From: Mycoplasmopsis gallinarum DSM 19816
Lineage (GTDB): Bacteria; Bacillota_I; Bacilli_A; Mycoplasmatales; Metamycoplasmataceae
NCBI RefSeq assembly: GCF_000621085.1
Contig: NZ_JHZE01000010.1
Coordinates: 1-56,797 of the forward strand
Reading direction: 5' to 3'
DNA length: 56,797 nucleotides
Shown here: in pieces, positions 21,073 to 29,800 of the stretch
Layout: the number at the start of each line of letters is the position of its first letter
How positions within the stretch are numbered: the first letter of the stretch is position 1
The notes under the pieces: generated by a model
What the model saw: the letters and a program-made list of their open reading frames with translations, nothing else
What the model was told of the DNA's origin: nothing
Databases searched by the model: none
Made by a program: the position numbers and the translations under genes

Positions 21073-22440
21073 ATGGATTTATTAACAGAAATTTTAAGCA
21101 CTCAGGCAATGTGAGGTGCAATTATAGCTACCATTTCCTTTGTTTTAATTGGTTATTTAGCAACCAAAAAAAATATTCTTTCAAAAGAAACAAATGGTAG
21201 ATTATCAAAATTTACAATTAATTTCATTCTTCCATTTTTATGTATTTCTGCTTTTATGCAAAAAGCCGATGCATCTAAAGCGATTGAAATAGGAATTGTT
21301 TTAGGATTATCAGTTGCTTTTTACGTAATTTTTTCAATTATGTCTTGAGTAATTACTAATTACTTTCCAAAATTAATTCCAAATTATATTAATCGTAAAG
21401 CTGAAGAATTATTCCATGAAAAAAATTTAAATAGCGAGAATCCAATTACTAAAGAATATGCTAGTCAGTATATTGTTAATAATTATCGAGCAAAATTAAC
21501 TACTACTCAAATGATGATTGTTTACGGTTCATTACAATTTTTTGCTTACCCATTGATTAAGTCGCTATCAACTACACCAATTTTTGATAGTTTTACTTTA
21601 GCACTTGCTCAAACATGATGTATTCCATTTATGATTGGTGCTTTTTCAATTGTGCCAATTATGTATTCAGGAGAAAAATTTAATCGTAAACATCTAGCTC
21701 CAATTGCAAAATCATTACTTTCTCCAATGATGATTTGTTTATACATTTCATTAATTTTATGATCAATTCAATTCATTCCATTTTTCCAAAATTCAACTAA
21801 CAAATATATTAATAATTTCTGAGGTAATTTTGGCTCAAACTTTCCATTTATTAATAAAACAATTCAAACAGGAACTTCAATTGTTTCACCATTAGCTTGA
21901 ATTGTAATTGGAGGTTCATTAGCTGCTTCAAATCTTAAAGAAGCTGTTAAAGATAAAATGGTTTGAATTACTACTGCAAGAAAATTAATGGTTTTACCTG
22001 CATTTATTTTTGTGGTGACTTTAATTTTAGTAATTCCATTTACTAATAAACTTAATGTTGTTAATTATGATGTTGTTAGTCAAGAAGTAGCACAAAATGC
22101 AGCTTATGCATTTGAACACAATGATAAATATTATTTAGTCAAAAGTGCAGAGAATGTTGGTCTAATTTCAAGACAAACTGGAGTAATGCTTGTTTTATTA
22201 GCGGCTACTCCTCCTGCAACTACTTGTGTATTGTTTGCAACTAATTAAAAACATCCATACACAGGCTATACAGCTGAAGTATCATCATTATCAACTTTAC
22301 TAGCTATTATCGCTATGCCATTATGAATTTTAATTTCTTATTTAACTTACACATCAATTGTCAGAGTTAATATTGATGCTAATAATTTCACACAAGCCAA
22401 AGAATTTATTATTCAAGCACTTCAGCAAGTAGTAGTTTAA
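21073..22440 (+). pseudogene. AEC-family organic-acid permease broken by an in-frame TAA
   Basis: The translation is homologous along its length to the intact permease at 22616-23821: the same N-terminal WGAIIATISFVLIGYLATKK start, SLQFFAYPL, WCIPFMIGAFS, SPLAWIVIGGSLAAS, and LVLLAATPPATTCVLF near the end. AEC carriers (malate permease/auxin efflux family) move malate, lactate and similar anions. Codon 392 (22246-22248) is TAA. The same frame then continues for 63 codons with KHPYT and SSLSTLLAIIAMPLW matching the paralogue, up to the natural TAA at 22438-22440. A 391-aa product would lack the last two membrane helices. A strong AAAAGGA site and promoter remain intact. Recent nonsense mutation or sequence error are both possible. 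Confidence 0.85.
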
Positions 22441-22458
22441 TCAAACTAATTAATTTAG

Positions 22459-22484
22459 AATGAAGCAGAAATGCTTCATTTTTT
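22459..22484 (+). terminator. Terminator after the broken permease gene
   Basis: A perfect 9-bp stem AATGAAGCA/TGCTTCATT around a 4-nt loop is followed by a T run. It separates the two permease genes into different transcripts. Confidence 0.85.
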
Positions 22485-22546
22485 AATATGTAAAAATTTT
22501 TTTTACATTTAAAAGACTTTTAGTAATTAAAAGCAAAATTATTAAT

Positions 22547-22592
22547 TATAATTTAAATGATGTTATTTTTATTGGAAAAATCGACATCATTT
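22547..22592 (+). promoter_or_regulatory. -10 box and two-part inverted repeat upstream of the intact AEC permease
   Basis: TATAAT lies at 22547-22552. Directly after it, AAATGATGT (22555-22563) pairs with ACATCATTT (22584-22592), and nested inside ATTTTT (22565-22570) pairs with AAAAAT (22576-22581) around a 5-nt loop. The structure starts at the expected transcription start and ends about 15 nt before the GGGAG site, so it may be an operator or leader hairpin. Confidence 0.5.
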
Positions 22593-22615
22593 AACTAACT
22601 TTATAAGGGAGAAAT

Positions 22616-23821
22616 ATGTCAATAGGATCAACAATAAAAACTATATTGACTGCCCAAGGCTTATGAGGTGCTGTTATTGCAACCATTTCATTTGTTGCTA
22701 TTGGTTTCTTCGCTACAAGAAAAGGTTACTTTACAAAAGAAACAAACGGTAGAATTTCTAAATTCATTATTGTTTTCATTTTACCATTCCTTTGTCTTTG
22801 AGCATTCATGGAACCAGCTAAAACAGAACACTTAAAAGATCTTGGATGAGTAATAGGTGCTAGTGTAGTTTACTACTTAGTAATGGGTGTTATTAGCTGA
22901 TTAGTAGTAAAATATTGACCACAATTAGTTTCAAAAAACATTACAGCTAAAGCAAATGCTTTATATGAACAAAAATTAGCTGCAGGTCAAATTGAATATA
23001 CTAAAGCAGCTCACAGAGAATATTATTTAGATATTTATAAACAAAAATTAATTACATCACAAATGATGATTATGTATGGATCATTGCAATTCTTTGCATA
23101 TCCATTAGTTGCAGCAACTACAGGAATTATTTTTAATGACTTTGCTCCAGCTTTATTACAAATTTGATGTATTCCATATATGATTGGAACATTCTCACAC
23201 TGTAAATTAATGTACTCAACAGATAAAGAACAAAAAATTAGTGTTAAATCTGTAGCTAAATCAGTATTTAGCCCAATGATGATTATCTTATTCATTTCAT
23301 TGTTCTTATTCTTAATTCAATTTGCAATTAATCCAGTAGTTCAAAAACATTTAGCAACTAATGCTAATGCACAAAAATGACTATACAACTTCTGAGCAAG
23401 CGCAAAAGGTAATTTATCAGCACTTAGCGGAACTGTTGCCAAAGCAGTTGGTGTAATTTCACCTCTTGCATGAATCGTAATTGGTGGATCATTAGCAGCT
23501 TCAAAACTTAAAGAAGCATTCAAAGACGTTACAGTTTGAATTACAACAGTAAGAAAATTATTTGTATTACCACTTGTAATTTTCCTTCTTACAATGATAT
23601 TAGTTTCAACTGGAGCAATTTCAGCTTCAGCAGGAACATTGCTTGTATTACTTGCAGCAACTCCACCTGCTACAGTATGTATGGTTTACTGTGTTGCTTA
23701 CAACCACCCACATACAGCATTTACAGCTCAAGTATCATCATTAAGTACATTATTGGCGCTTGTAGCAATGCCACTTTGATTAGTTATTTCACACGTTACT
23801 TTCTTAGCAATTGCTAAATAA
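22616..23821 (+). CDS. AEC-family organic-acid permease, malate/lactate type (401 aa)
   Basis: The intact membrane carrier has about ten hydrophobic segments in two inverted halves. The N-terminal half starts WGAVIATISFVAIGFFATRKGY. The second half contains VISPLAWIVIGGSLAASKLKE and LLAATPPATVCMVYCVAYNHPH, the crossover region typical of auxin efflux carrier/malate permease proteins. Many Trp residues are encoded by TGA. GGGAG precedes the ATG. Only 55 nt without a terminator separate it from the LDH-family gene, so co-transcription is likely and the substrate is probably a 2-hydroxy or 2-oxo acid used by that enzyme. Confidence 0.88.
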
Positions 23822-23876
23822 GTAAATTAAAATATTTATCAAAATTAAAATTTATAAATTTAGAAAGGATAAAACT

Positions 23877-24848
23877 ATGAAAAAAATCGTTGTAGTTGGT
23901 ATGGGTAATGTTGGATTTACCTATGTAAACATAGCGGTTGCTCGTGGCTTACAAGCAGAGTGAATTCTTGTTGATAAAAGAATGGAAATTGCTGAAGCAC
24001 ATGCTCACGACTTTGAAGACATGGTAGCATTAATGCCAAGAAACAACTCAAAATTTAGAGCAGGTACTTTAGCAGATTCAACAGGAGCAGACGTTGTAGT
24101 TATTACAGCTTCAATTCCTGCATCAAAAGATGAAATGCACGATCGTTTAGCTTTAGCAGGTGCTAATGCTAACTTAATGAAAACCTTTGCAGAAGAATTA
24201 AAAGCTGCAAACTTTAAAGGTATTGTACTTGTGGCAGCTAACCCATGTGATGTTATGGCAGCAGCTATTCACTATGGAACAGGTATGCCATATAAAAAAG
24301 TTATTTCAACAGGTACATTCTTAGACTCAGCAAGATTTAGAAAATTAATTGCTCAAAGATTAAATATTTCAGCCGATTCTGTATATGGAAATATGTTAGC
24401 AGAACACGGTGCTTCATGTATGGCAGCTTGATCAACTGTTAAAATTGGTGAATCAACCATCGAAGATTTAATCAAAGCAAGAAAATTCAAGAGATCAGAA
24501 TTAAAAGAAATTGCTGAAGACAGTAAAAAAGAAGCATTCTATATTTACGGAAGAAAAGGAAATACTCAATTCGGTATTGGAACTTCAATTTTCGAAATTA
24601 CAGATGCTATCATTAATGACAAACGCATTGTTATGCCATTAGGTGTTAAATTACCTAAAGGTTACAAAAATGCAGGTATCTATTCTTCAATCCCTGTAAT
24701 AGTTGGTAAAAATGGTTATGATTACTTACCAAGCAAAATGCACTTATCAGCTGAAGAATGAAAAGAATTTGAAGAATCAACATCTAAATTAGCAAAAGTA
24801 CACAAAGAAACTTTAGCAAGAATTGGTTTAGATTTAGACTTCGAATAA
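23877..24848 (+). CDS. ldh: L-lactate/2-hydroxyacid dehydrogenase, LDH family (323 aa)
   Basis: This NAD-dependent enzyme interconverts a 2-oxo acid and its L-2-hydroxy acid. The Rossmann motif is VGMGNVG (7-13), with Asp33 positioned for NAD ribose. Substrate and catalytic residues are Arg90, Asp150, Arg153 (LDSARFR) and His177 (AEHGAS). The active-site loop PASKDEMHDR (81-90) is two residues longer than in ordinary LDH and lacks the Gln102 that specifies pyruvate; it also lacks the malate-type Arg. The usual EHGDS is EHGAS. Lactate is the likeliest substrate given the family and the permease next door, but another hydroxyacid is possible. GAAAGGAT precedes the ATG. Confidence 0.87.
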
Positions 24849-24956
24849 AAAAGTATTAATAAAAATCTCAATCTTAGGATTGAGATTTTTTGTAATTATT
24901 TTTTGAACAAAAGACGATTAAACTTTAGCCAGATTATCAAAAATTCTTTTAAATAC
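24804..24956 (+). repeat. Direct repeat, copy 1: ldh tail, terminator and start of small-gene tail
   Basis: About 150 bp containing the last 14 codons of ldh, its terminator and the 3' end of the 48-aa minus-strand gene are repeated at 25202-25352 with roughly 90% identity. Confidence 0.85.
24861..24891. terminator. Terminator of ldh
   Basis: A perfect 13-bp stem (24861-24873 with 24878-24890) around a TTAG loop has A and T runs on both sides. It can also stop the minus-strand small gene that ends at 24918. Confidence 0.92.
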
Positions 24957-25064
24957 TTTATTATTTTTAGGATCATCGATATATTTTCACAAAGCTTTTC
25001 TTTTTTCTTCAAGAACTTTTGGATCTGTATCTAATTCAGAAATAGGTCTAATAGTGTATTTCAT
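24918..25064 (-). CDS. Small protein of unknown function, copy 1 (48 aa)
   Basis: The ORF starts MKYTIRPISELDTDP, is charged, and ends KVFKRIFDNLAKV. AAAGGGAAAG lies before the ATG. A paralogue of identical length at 25314-25460 shares MKYTI, the central LW-Y stretch and an identical IFDNLAKV tail. Conservation of frame, length and ends, with substitutions between, argues for real coding. No family is recognised. It faces the ldh terminator, which also serves as its own. Confidence 0.65.
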
Positions 25065-25065
25065 A

Positions 25066-25170
25066 TTATTCTTTCCCTTTAAAAATATTAAATAATTTAT
25101 GATATTTTACTAAATAATGAATTTTTTGTATTCATTCTTTAATTTCTTCCTTAACTTTAGTTTGTCTCAT
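25066..25170 (-). pseudogene. Probable remnant of the gene upstream of small protein copy 1
   Basis: A 34-codon reading frame (MRQTKVKEEIKEW, one TGA Trp) ends 1 nt before the ATG of the 48-aa gene. The DNA near its 3' end (about 25088-25115) matches the end of the gene at 25485-25673, but in a different frame. It is therefore more likely a degraded copy of that gene than a functional one. Its upstream side runs into the duplicated ldh tail. Confidence 0.35.
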
Positions 25171-25201
25171 ATCCGTTGATAAATTAAAATCTTTATTATT
25201 A

Positions 25202-25352
25202 AAAGAAACCTTAGCAAGAATTGGTTTAGATTTAAACTTCGAATAAAAAAACATTAATAAAAATCTCAATCCTAAGATTGAGATTTTTTAATTATTTTTT
25301 GAACAAAAGATGATTAAACTTTAGCAAGATTATCAAAAATTTTTTGAAATTT
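25202..25352 (+). repeat. Direct repeat, copy 2: remnant of ldh tail plus terminator
   Basis: This is the second copy of the block at 24804-24956. It still reads KETLARIGLDLNFE and stop, with no ldh upstream. The 12-bp terminator hairpin is retained with compensating changes in its loop. Confidence 0.85.
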
Positions 25353-25460
25353 TTCATAATCTCCACGCTCTTTCATATATTCTCATAGTTTCTTATTATC
25401 TTTAGCAAGAGTTTTTGGGCTTACATCAAGATCACTAAAAGATTTTATAGTATATTTCAT
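25314..25460 (-). CDS. Small protein of unknown function, copy 2 (48 aa)
   Basis: Paralogue of the 24918-25064 gene with the same length and the same ends (MKYTI, IFDNLAKV). The middle is diverged (SFSDLDVSPKTLAKDNKKLW). An AGGAGGC-type site lies before the ATG. It follows the 62-aa gene at 25485-25673 by 24 nt. Function unknown; a small two-gene unit is plausible but no toxin or antitoxin motif is seen. Confidence 0.65.
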
Positions 25461-25484
25461 TTGACAGCCTCCTTTTAAATTAAT

Positions 25485-25673
25485 TTATCATATTTTACTA
25501 AATTTAACAGGAATCCTGTTATTATTAAATTTAGAGAAAAAATAAAGATTTTTATTACTTCCAAATTGAAGTAATTCGCTTTTATATTTTTCAATATATT
25601 CTCTTAAGAAAGTGTCTAAATCATGTTGATGATTTTCTTTTTCTTTTTTTAATAACATTAATTTTAATTTCAT
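25485..25673 (-). CDS. Small basic protein of unknown function (62 aa)
   Basis: The ATG at 25673 is preferred to a TTG 11 codons upstream, which lies in a terminator hairpin. The protein is Lys/Glu-rich (MKLKLMLLKKEKENHQ) with a predicted helix, then NLYFFSKFNNN, and ends with a TGA-coded Trp. I recognise no domain. It precedes the 48-aa gene on the same strand and could be its partner. Confidence 0.45.
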
Positions 25674-25696
25674 ATTTAAATCATATTTAAAAGAAA

Positions 25697-25739
25697 AAAA
25701 GCACAAAATAGAATTAATCCAATTTCTTTTTGTGCTTTT
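25697..25739. terminator. Terminator after the ECF-type gene
   Basis: A 12-bp stem (AAAAGCACAAAA, 25697-25708, with 25728-25739) and a 19-nt loop with a smaller inner pairing are followed by T-rich sequence on the minus strand, just past the stop at 25743. Confidence 0.75.
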
Positions 25740-25742
25740 CTT

Positions 25743-26675
25743 TTAATATTTCATTTTTGCCATATTTTTAGAGTTAAATTTTTCTTTTAAAATTAATAAA
25801 ACTCTAAATATTGGAGCAAGAACTGCCACATATATAGGCAAAGTAATTGCTGTTTTTAAAATAATTGGATACATTACAATTAAATAATCAACCCCATAAG
25901 TTTTTAATTTAGCATTTGGTTTTGATTTTCGAATGTAATTAAATCATTCAATATAAGCAACCGGGCCTAAAATTCATCTAAAAATAATAATTACAATAGC
26001 TATTAAGCTAAAAACTAATAAATAATTTATCATTTTATTTGATTTTTTAGTTCTTGCAAAGTAAAACATTAATGCAAGAGAAATTAATAAAAATAAACCA
26101 TAAATTCCTAAAAACATTAACATTAATAAAGCGGGAATTTGTTTAGTTTTAGATACATTAACTGTTAAATCTGGATTTACTCTCAAGAAAAAAACAGTCA
26201 AAATTATTGCATATGAGACCAATAAAATAGGCAAAATCGCATATCTACGAAAATTTAGTGATTTATTAAATCAAATAATAAAATAACCACTAAAAAATGC
26301 AATTAATGGAGGAATGATTGCATATAATCAAAATCAAGTTCCTATTGAACCAGTTAATAATAAAGTTAAAGTATCACCAATAATTGCAAGAAACATACCC
26401 TTAAATGGCCCAAGAATTAAACCATATAAAACATAAAAAATAAATTCTAATTCAATAGGTACAACTCTTAAAATAGTTCATTTTGCAAAAATCATTACAA
26501 TGATATGCATGGCTAATAAGATGCCAGAAATTGAAATATCAAAAATAGTAAATTTCGGTATAAATTTTTTCTTTCAATCAACTTTTTCAGCTTCTTTTTG
26601 TTTAATTTTTTTAGGTTTTAATTTAAAAAAATTATAAGTATTTGCTGCGTTTTTAAATTTATGTTTAATTGTCAT
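25743..26675 (-). CDS. ECF-type transporter substrate-binding (S) component (310 aa)
   Basis: This membrane protein follows a basic cytoplasmic N-terminus of about 55 residues, with six to seven hydrophobic segments. The region GLILGPFKGMFLAIIGDTLTLLLTG matches the helix 2-3 signature of folate/vitamin-type ECF S components (L..GP..G......gD.l..l). These bind a vitamin and dock to shared EcfA-EcfA'-EcfT. A large loop region with TVNVSKTKQIP sits between helices 5 and 6, longer than in typical S components of about 180-200 aa. Substrate is unknown; folate-like is a guess. The ATG at 26675 has no Shine-Dalgarno and follows a TAAAAT by about 7 nt, so a leaderless transcript is possible. Confidence 0.72.
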
Positions 26676-26801
26676 TTAATTATTTTAAATGCAAAAGAAA
26701 AAATAAAGAACAAATAAATAAAAAATGATTATTTAGCTTAAAAAAATGTAAATTTTGCACTTTTAACATTTTTATCATTTTTTATTTTCGAAAAAATAAA
26801 T

Positions 26802-26831
26802 AAAAATATGGAATACAAATTCCATATTTTT
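26802..26831. terminator. Terminator of the minus-strand giant gene
   Basis: A 13-bp perfect stem (26802-26814 with 26819-26831) and a 4-nt loop are followed by T residues. One arm includes the 14-bp motif found also at 37780 and 56620. Confidence 0.88.
26817..26830 (+). repeat. 14-bp locus motif, copy 1
   Basis: AAATTCCATATTTT, here forming part of the terminator stem at the 3' end of copy A. Exact copies in the same orientation lie at 37780-37793 and 56620-56633. Confidence 0.6.
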
Positions 26832-26848
26832 TGATTTTAAATTAAGAA

Positions 26849-29800
26849 TTATTTTTTACTTCTTTTGACTAAAACACCAATCATTGTAGCTGCAAGAGTG
26901 GTACTTAAACCTAAAATTAAATATCAAAGTCAACTTAGGTTTTCTTTAACGCCTGCATTATCTTTTAATAATGTTTCGAATAATGATTTTTCAATTTTAT
27001 TTAGTGAATCATAATTAAGTTTCAATAATTCTTTAACAAGTTTTTTACTTAAATTATCTTCTGGTTTGTAAGTATCAAAATATGAAGTATTTAAGATACT
27101 ATTAGCAAATTTAACAAAGTTAATTTGATTTAACTGATTTAACTTATTAGTTGTCTCAATAAATTTAGTTTTATCAACATTTTTCAGAGCATCAAAATAA
27201 CTTATTTCAGCTTGCGCAAAATTTAAATTATATTGATTGTAATTTAGCACAAAAGTTTTGCTTGTATTTAATTTACTATTTAAATTGCTTGATTCAATTA
27301 AATTAATTAATTGAACTACTGAATTAATATTGGTATTCAAGTCTTCAATTGCTTTTTCAGTATTAGGATTTTTAACATCTGAAGTATTTCATTGCTCATG
27401 CAATCATTTAAGCAATTTACCTTGTTCAATTAATTCAATTAATTTATTAATATCATTAATATCTTCACCATAATTAACTAATTCATCTAAAATGTCTTGA
27501 ATTTCTTTTGGTAATTCTTTATTATTAGTATCTTTTTGATACTCAATAATTTTTTCATTTAACTTGTCATATAAATCATTAATTTTCTTAGCATTATCAT
27601 CCATTGCTTTGAAAGTTTGCTTAATTTTATCTAAAATTTCTTGAGTTTCAGTAACTGAAGTATTTGGACTGTCATAGCCTTTAGGGACTTCATTATTAAT
27701 TAATTTCTTACCATTATCAACCGCTTCATCATAAGCATCTTTTTTATCTTGATCTGCATGTTGATATTCATAAGTATCAATCACATCAGGATATTTATCT
27801 GTTAATTCTTTAATTTGATTGATTAAATCATTTAATTTAGCAGCAGTGTCTTTATTAGTTTTTGCTTCATCTAAATCGCTAGTTTTGATTTGATTAATTA
27901 AGTGATCTTTTTGACTTTGATTAATTAAATTACTTTGATTATTAATTGCATCTTGATTAACATAATCAATTAATGCTTGTTTTTGTTTTTGAATTTCATC
28001 AATCTGACCTTGAATTTCATCTAAAGCTTTTTGTTCTTGGCTACTATTATTAGTTGTATTATTTTTGGCAACTTCATTAACTTGGGCAATTAATTGATTT
28101 TTCTCATTATTTGATAAATAATCATTTGCTTTAATTGTTTCAATTAAAGCAATTTCTTTACCATTTAATCTTTGGTAAGCAGCATCTAAAGAATTTCTGT
28201 TAGTTTGCTTATCAATTAAATTATCTAAATTAAATTGATTATTGCTATCTTGTCCATTATCAGTTGTAGATTGACTTAATTCTTTGGCTTTATGCAAGAT
28301 TTCATCAAAATCAGTTTTATTATCCGCTTTATGATATTTAATGTTAGATTGATCGGCAATTAATTCATCGTAGTGATTAATTAAATCATGCAATTTCTTC
28401 ATTTTGTCATTAATTGGACTATAGGCTTCGAAGTTTTTCAGAGCTTGATTATAATCTGGTGCCTTAATTAAACTATCTTTTAAATCTGCTTTTTGTTTTG
28501 GATTTAAATATGGATAGGTTTTATCAATTTGATTAATTAAATCAGTAACTTTAGCTTTTTTAACAAACTCATCAACTTCTTCTTTGGTAGTGCTTTTATC
28601 GATATTGTCTTTAACTTGAGATTTTTCATTATCATTTAAATCGTCAAGACCATCAATTATTACTTTTGCTTCTTTTTTATACTTATCTAATTCAGTTAAA
28701 AATCCACTTAAAGTAATAGTTTTGGATTTTTCAGAAACAATATCTGTTAAGTTTTCTTTAGTTGAAGCAATTTTGTATGAGAAGGTAATTGAACCATCTG
28801 TATCATTAGCAACTAAATCAATAATTTTTAAGTTTGCTTGATGTAAAGCTTCATTATCTAAATTAGTATCAAAATATGTACCTAAATTATTTAATACTTC
28901 TTCTTTATTAGCTAATAATTCAGAAGGTAAAATCTCATTTTGATTGTTTAATTTATAACTTGCATGAGCTTCAATTGTATCATTTGCCAATAAATTATTA
29001 ATTCTAGCTTGTTCTGTTAAGAAACCATTAATAGTAAAAGTCTTGTCATCAACATGAATGTCATTTAATCCTTCTCTTGTTGAATAAATACTATAAGTTC
29101 CATTTAATGAACCAGTTCGATCATTACGAGTTTTATTATTAATTGTAATATTGGCAGTTTTAGCATCATTTTGAGTCATATTACTGATAGTAATATTTGG
29201 ATCTGAGGCTTGAATTTGATCTTTATTAGTAATACTATTAGCAAAATCAAAAGTAAGACCTTGCAATCTTTGTAATTCAGTTTTAAAGCCACTTAATTTA
29301 GTTGCATTATCACTTCTAGTTTGATTAATAACAATTTCAGCACCTTCTAAACCTGGTTGGGTTGATTGTAAAGTATAAGTAACTTTAATATAACCTTCAC
29401 GATCATCACGCTCAGTAATAGTTAATGAATTTTCTTTAACTTTAATATTATGTTGTTCTAAATTTTCATTGCTGTTTAATTTAACAATTACTTTTGAATC
29501 AATTACATCATCTTTATTATAAAGTGGTAAATATTGATTGCGGTTTGCAAAATCAAGCGCAATTTGTGGTAAGAAATCTTCAATTCTTCTTTTCTCTTCT
29601 TCAGTATTAGTTAAGAAGCCAGCAAAATTAACAGGAGTTGATTCTTTAGAAATTACTTGTTGTTCATCGAAAGTTTCTTTTCAATTACTTACTAATTTTT
29701 TCAAATCAGTTTGATCAGTATTTACTTTTCTATTTGAAATTAATTTGTATTTAACTCCAATTTTACCTGTATTATCATTAGCATCTGTTAGAAGTAAGTC

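Noticed and set aside
24918-25673. Firm toxin-antitoxin assignment for the small genes
   Set aside because: Size and pairing fit, but neither protein shows a recognised toxin or DNA-binding motif.
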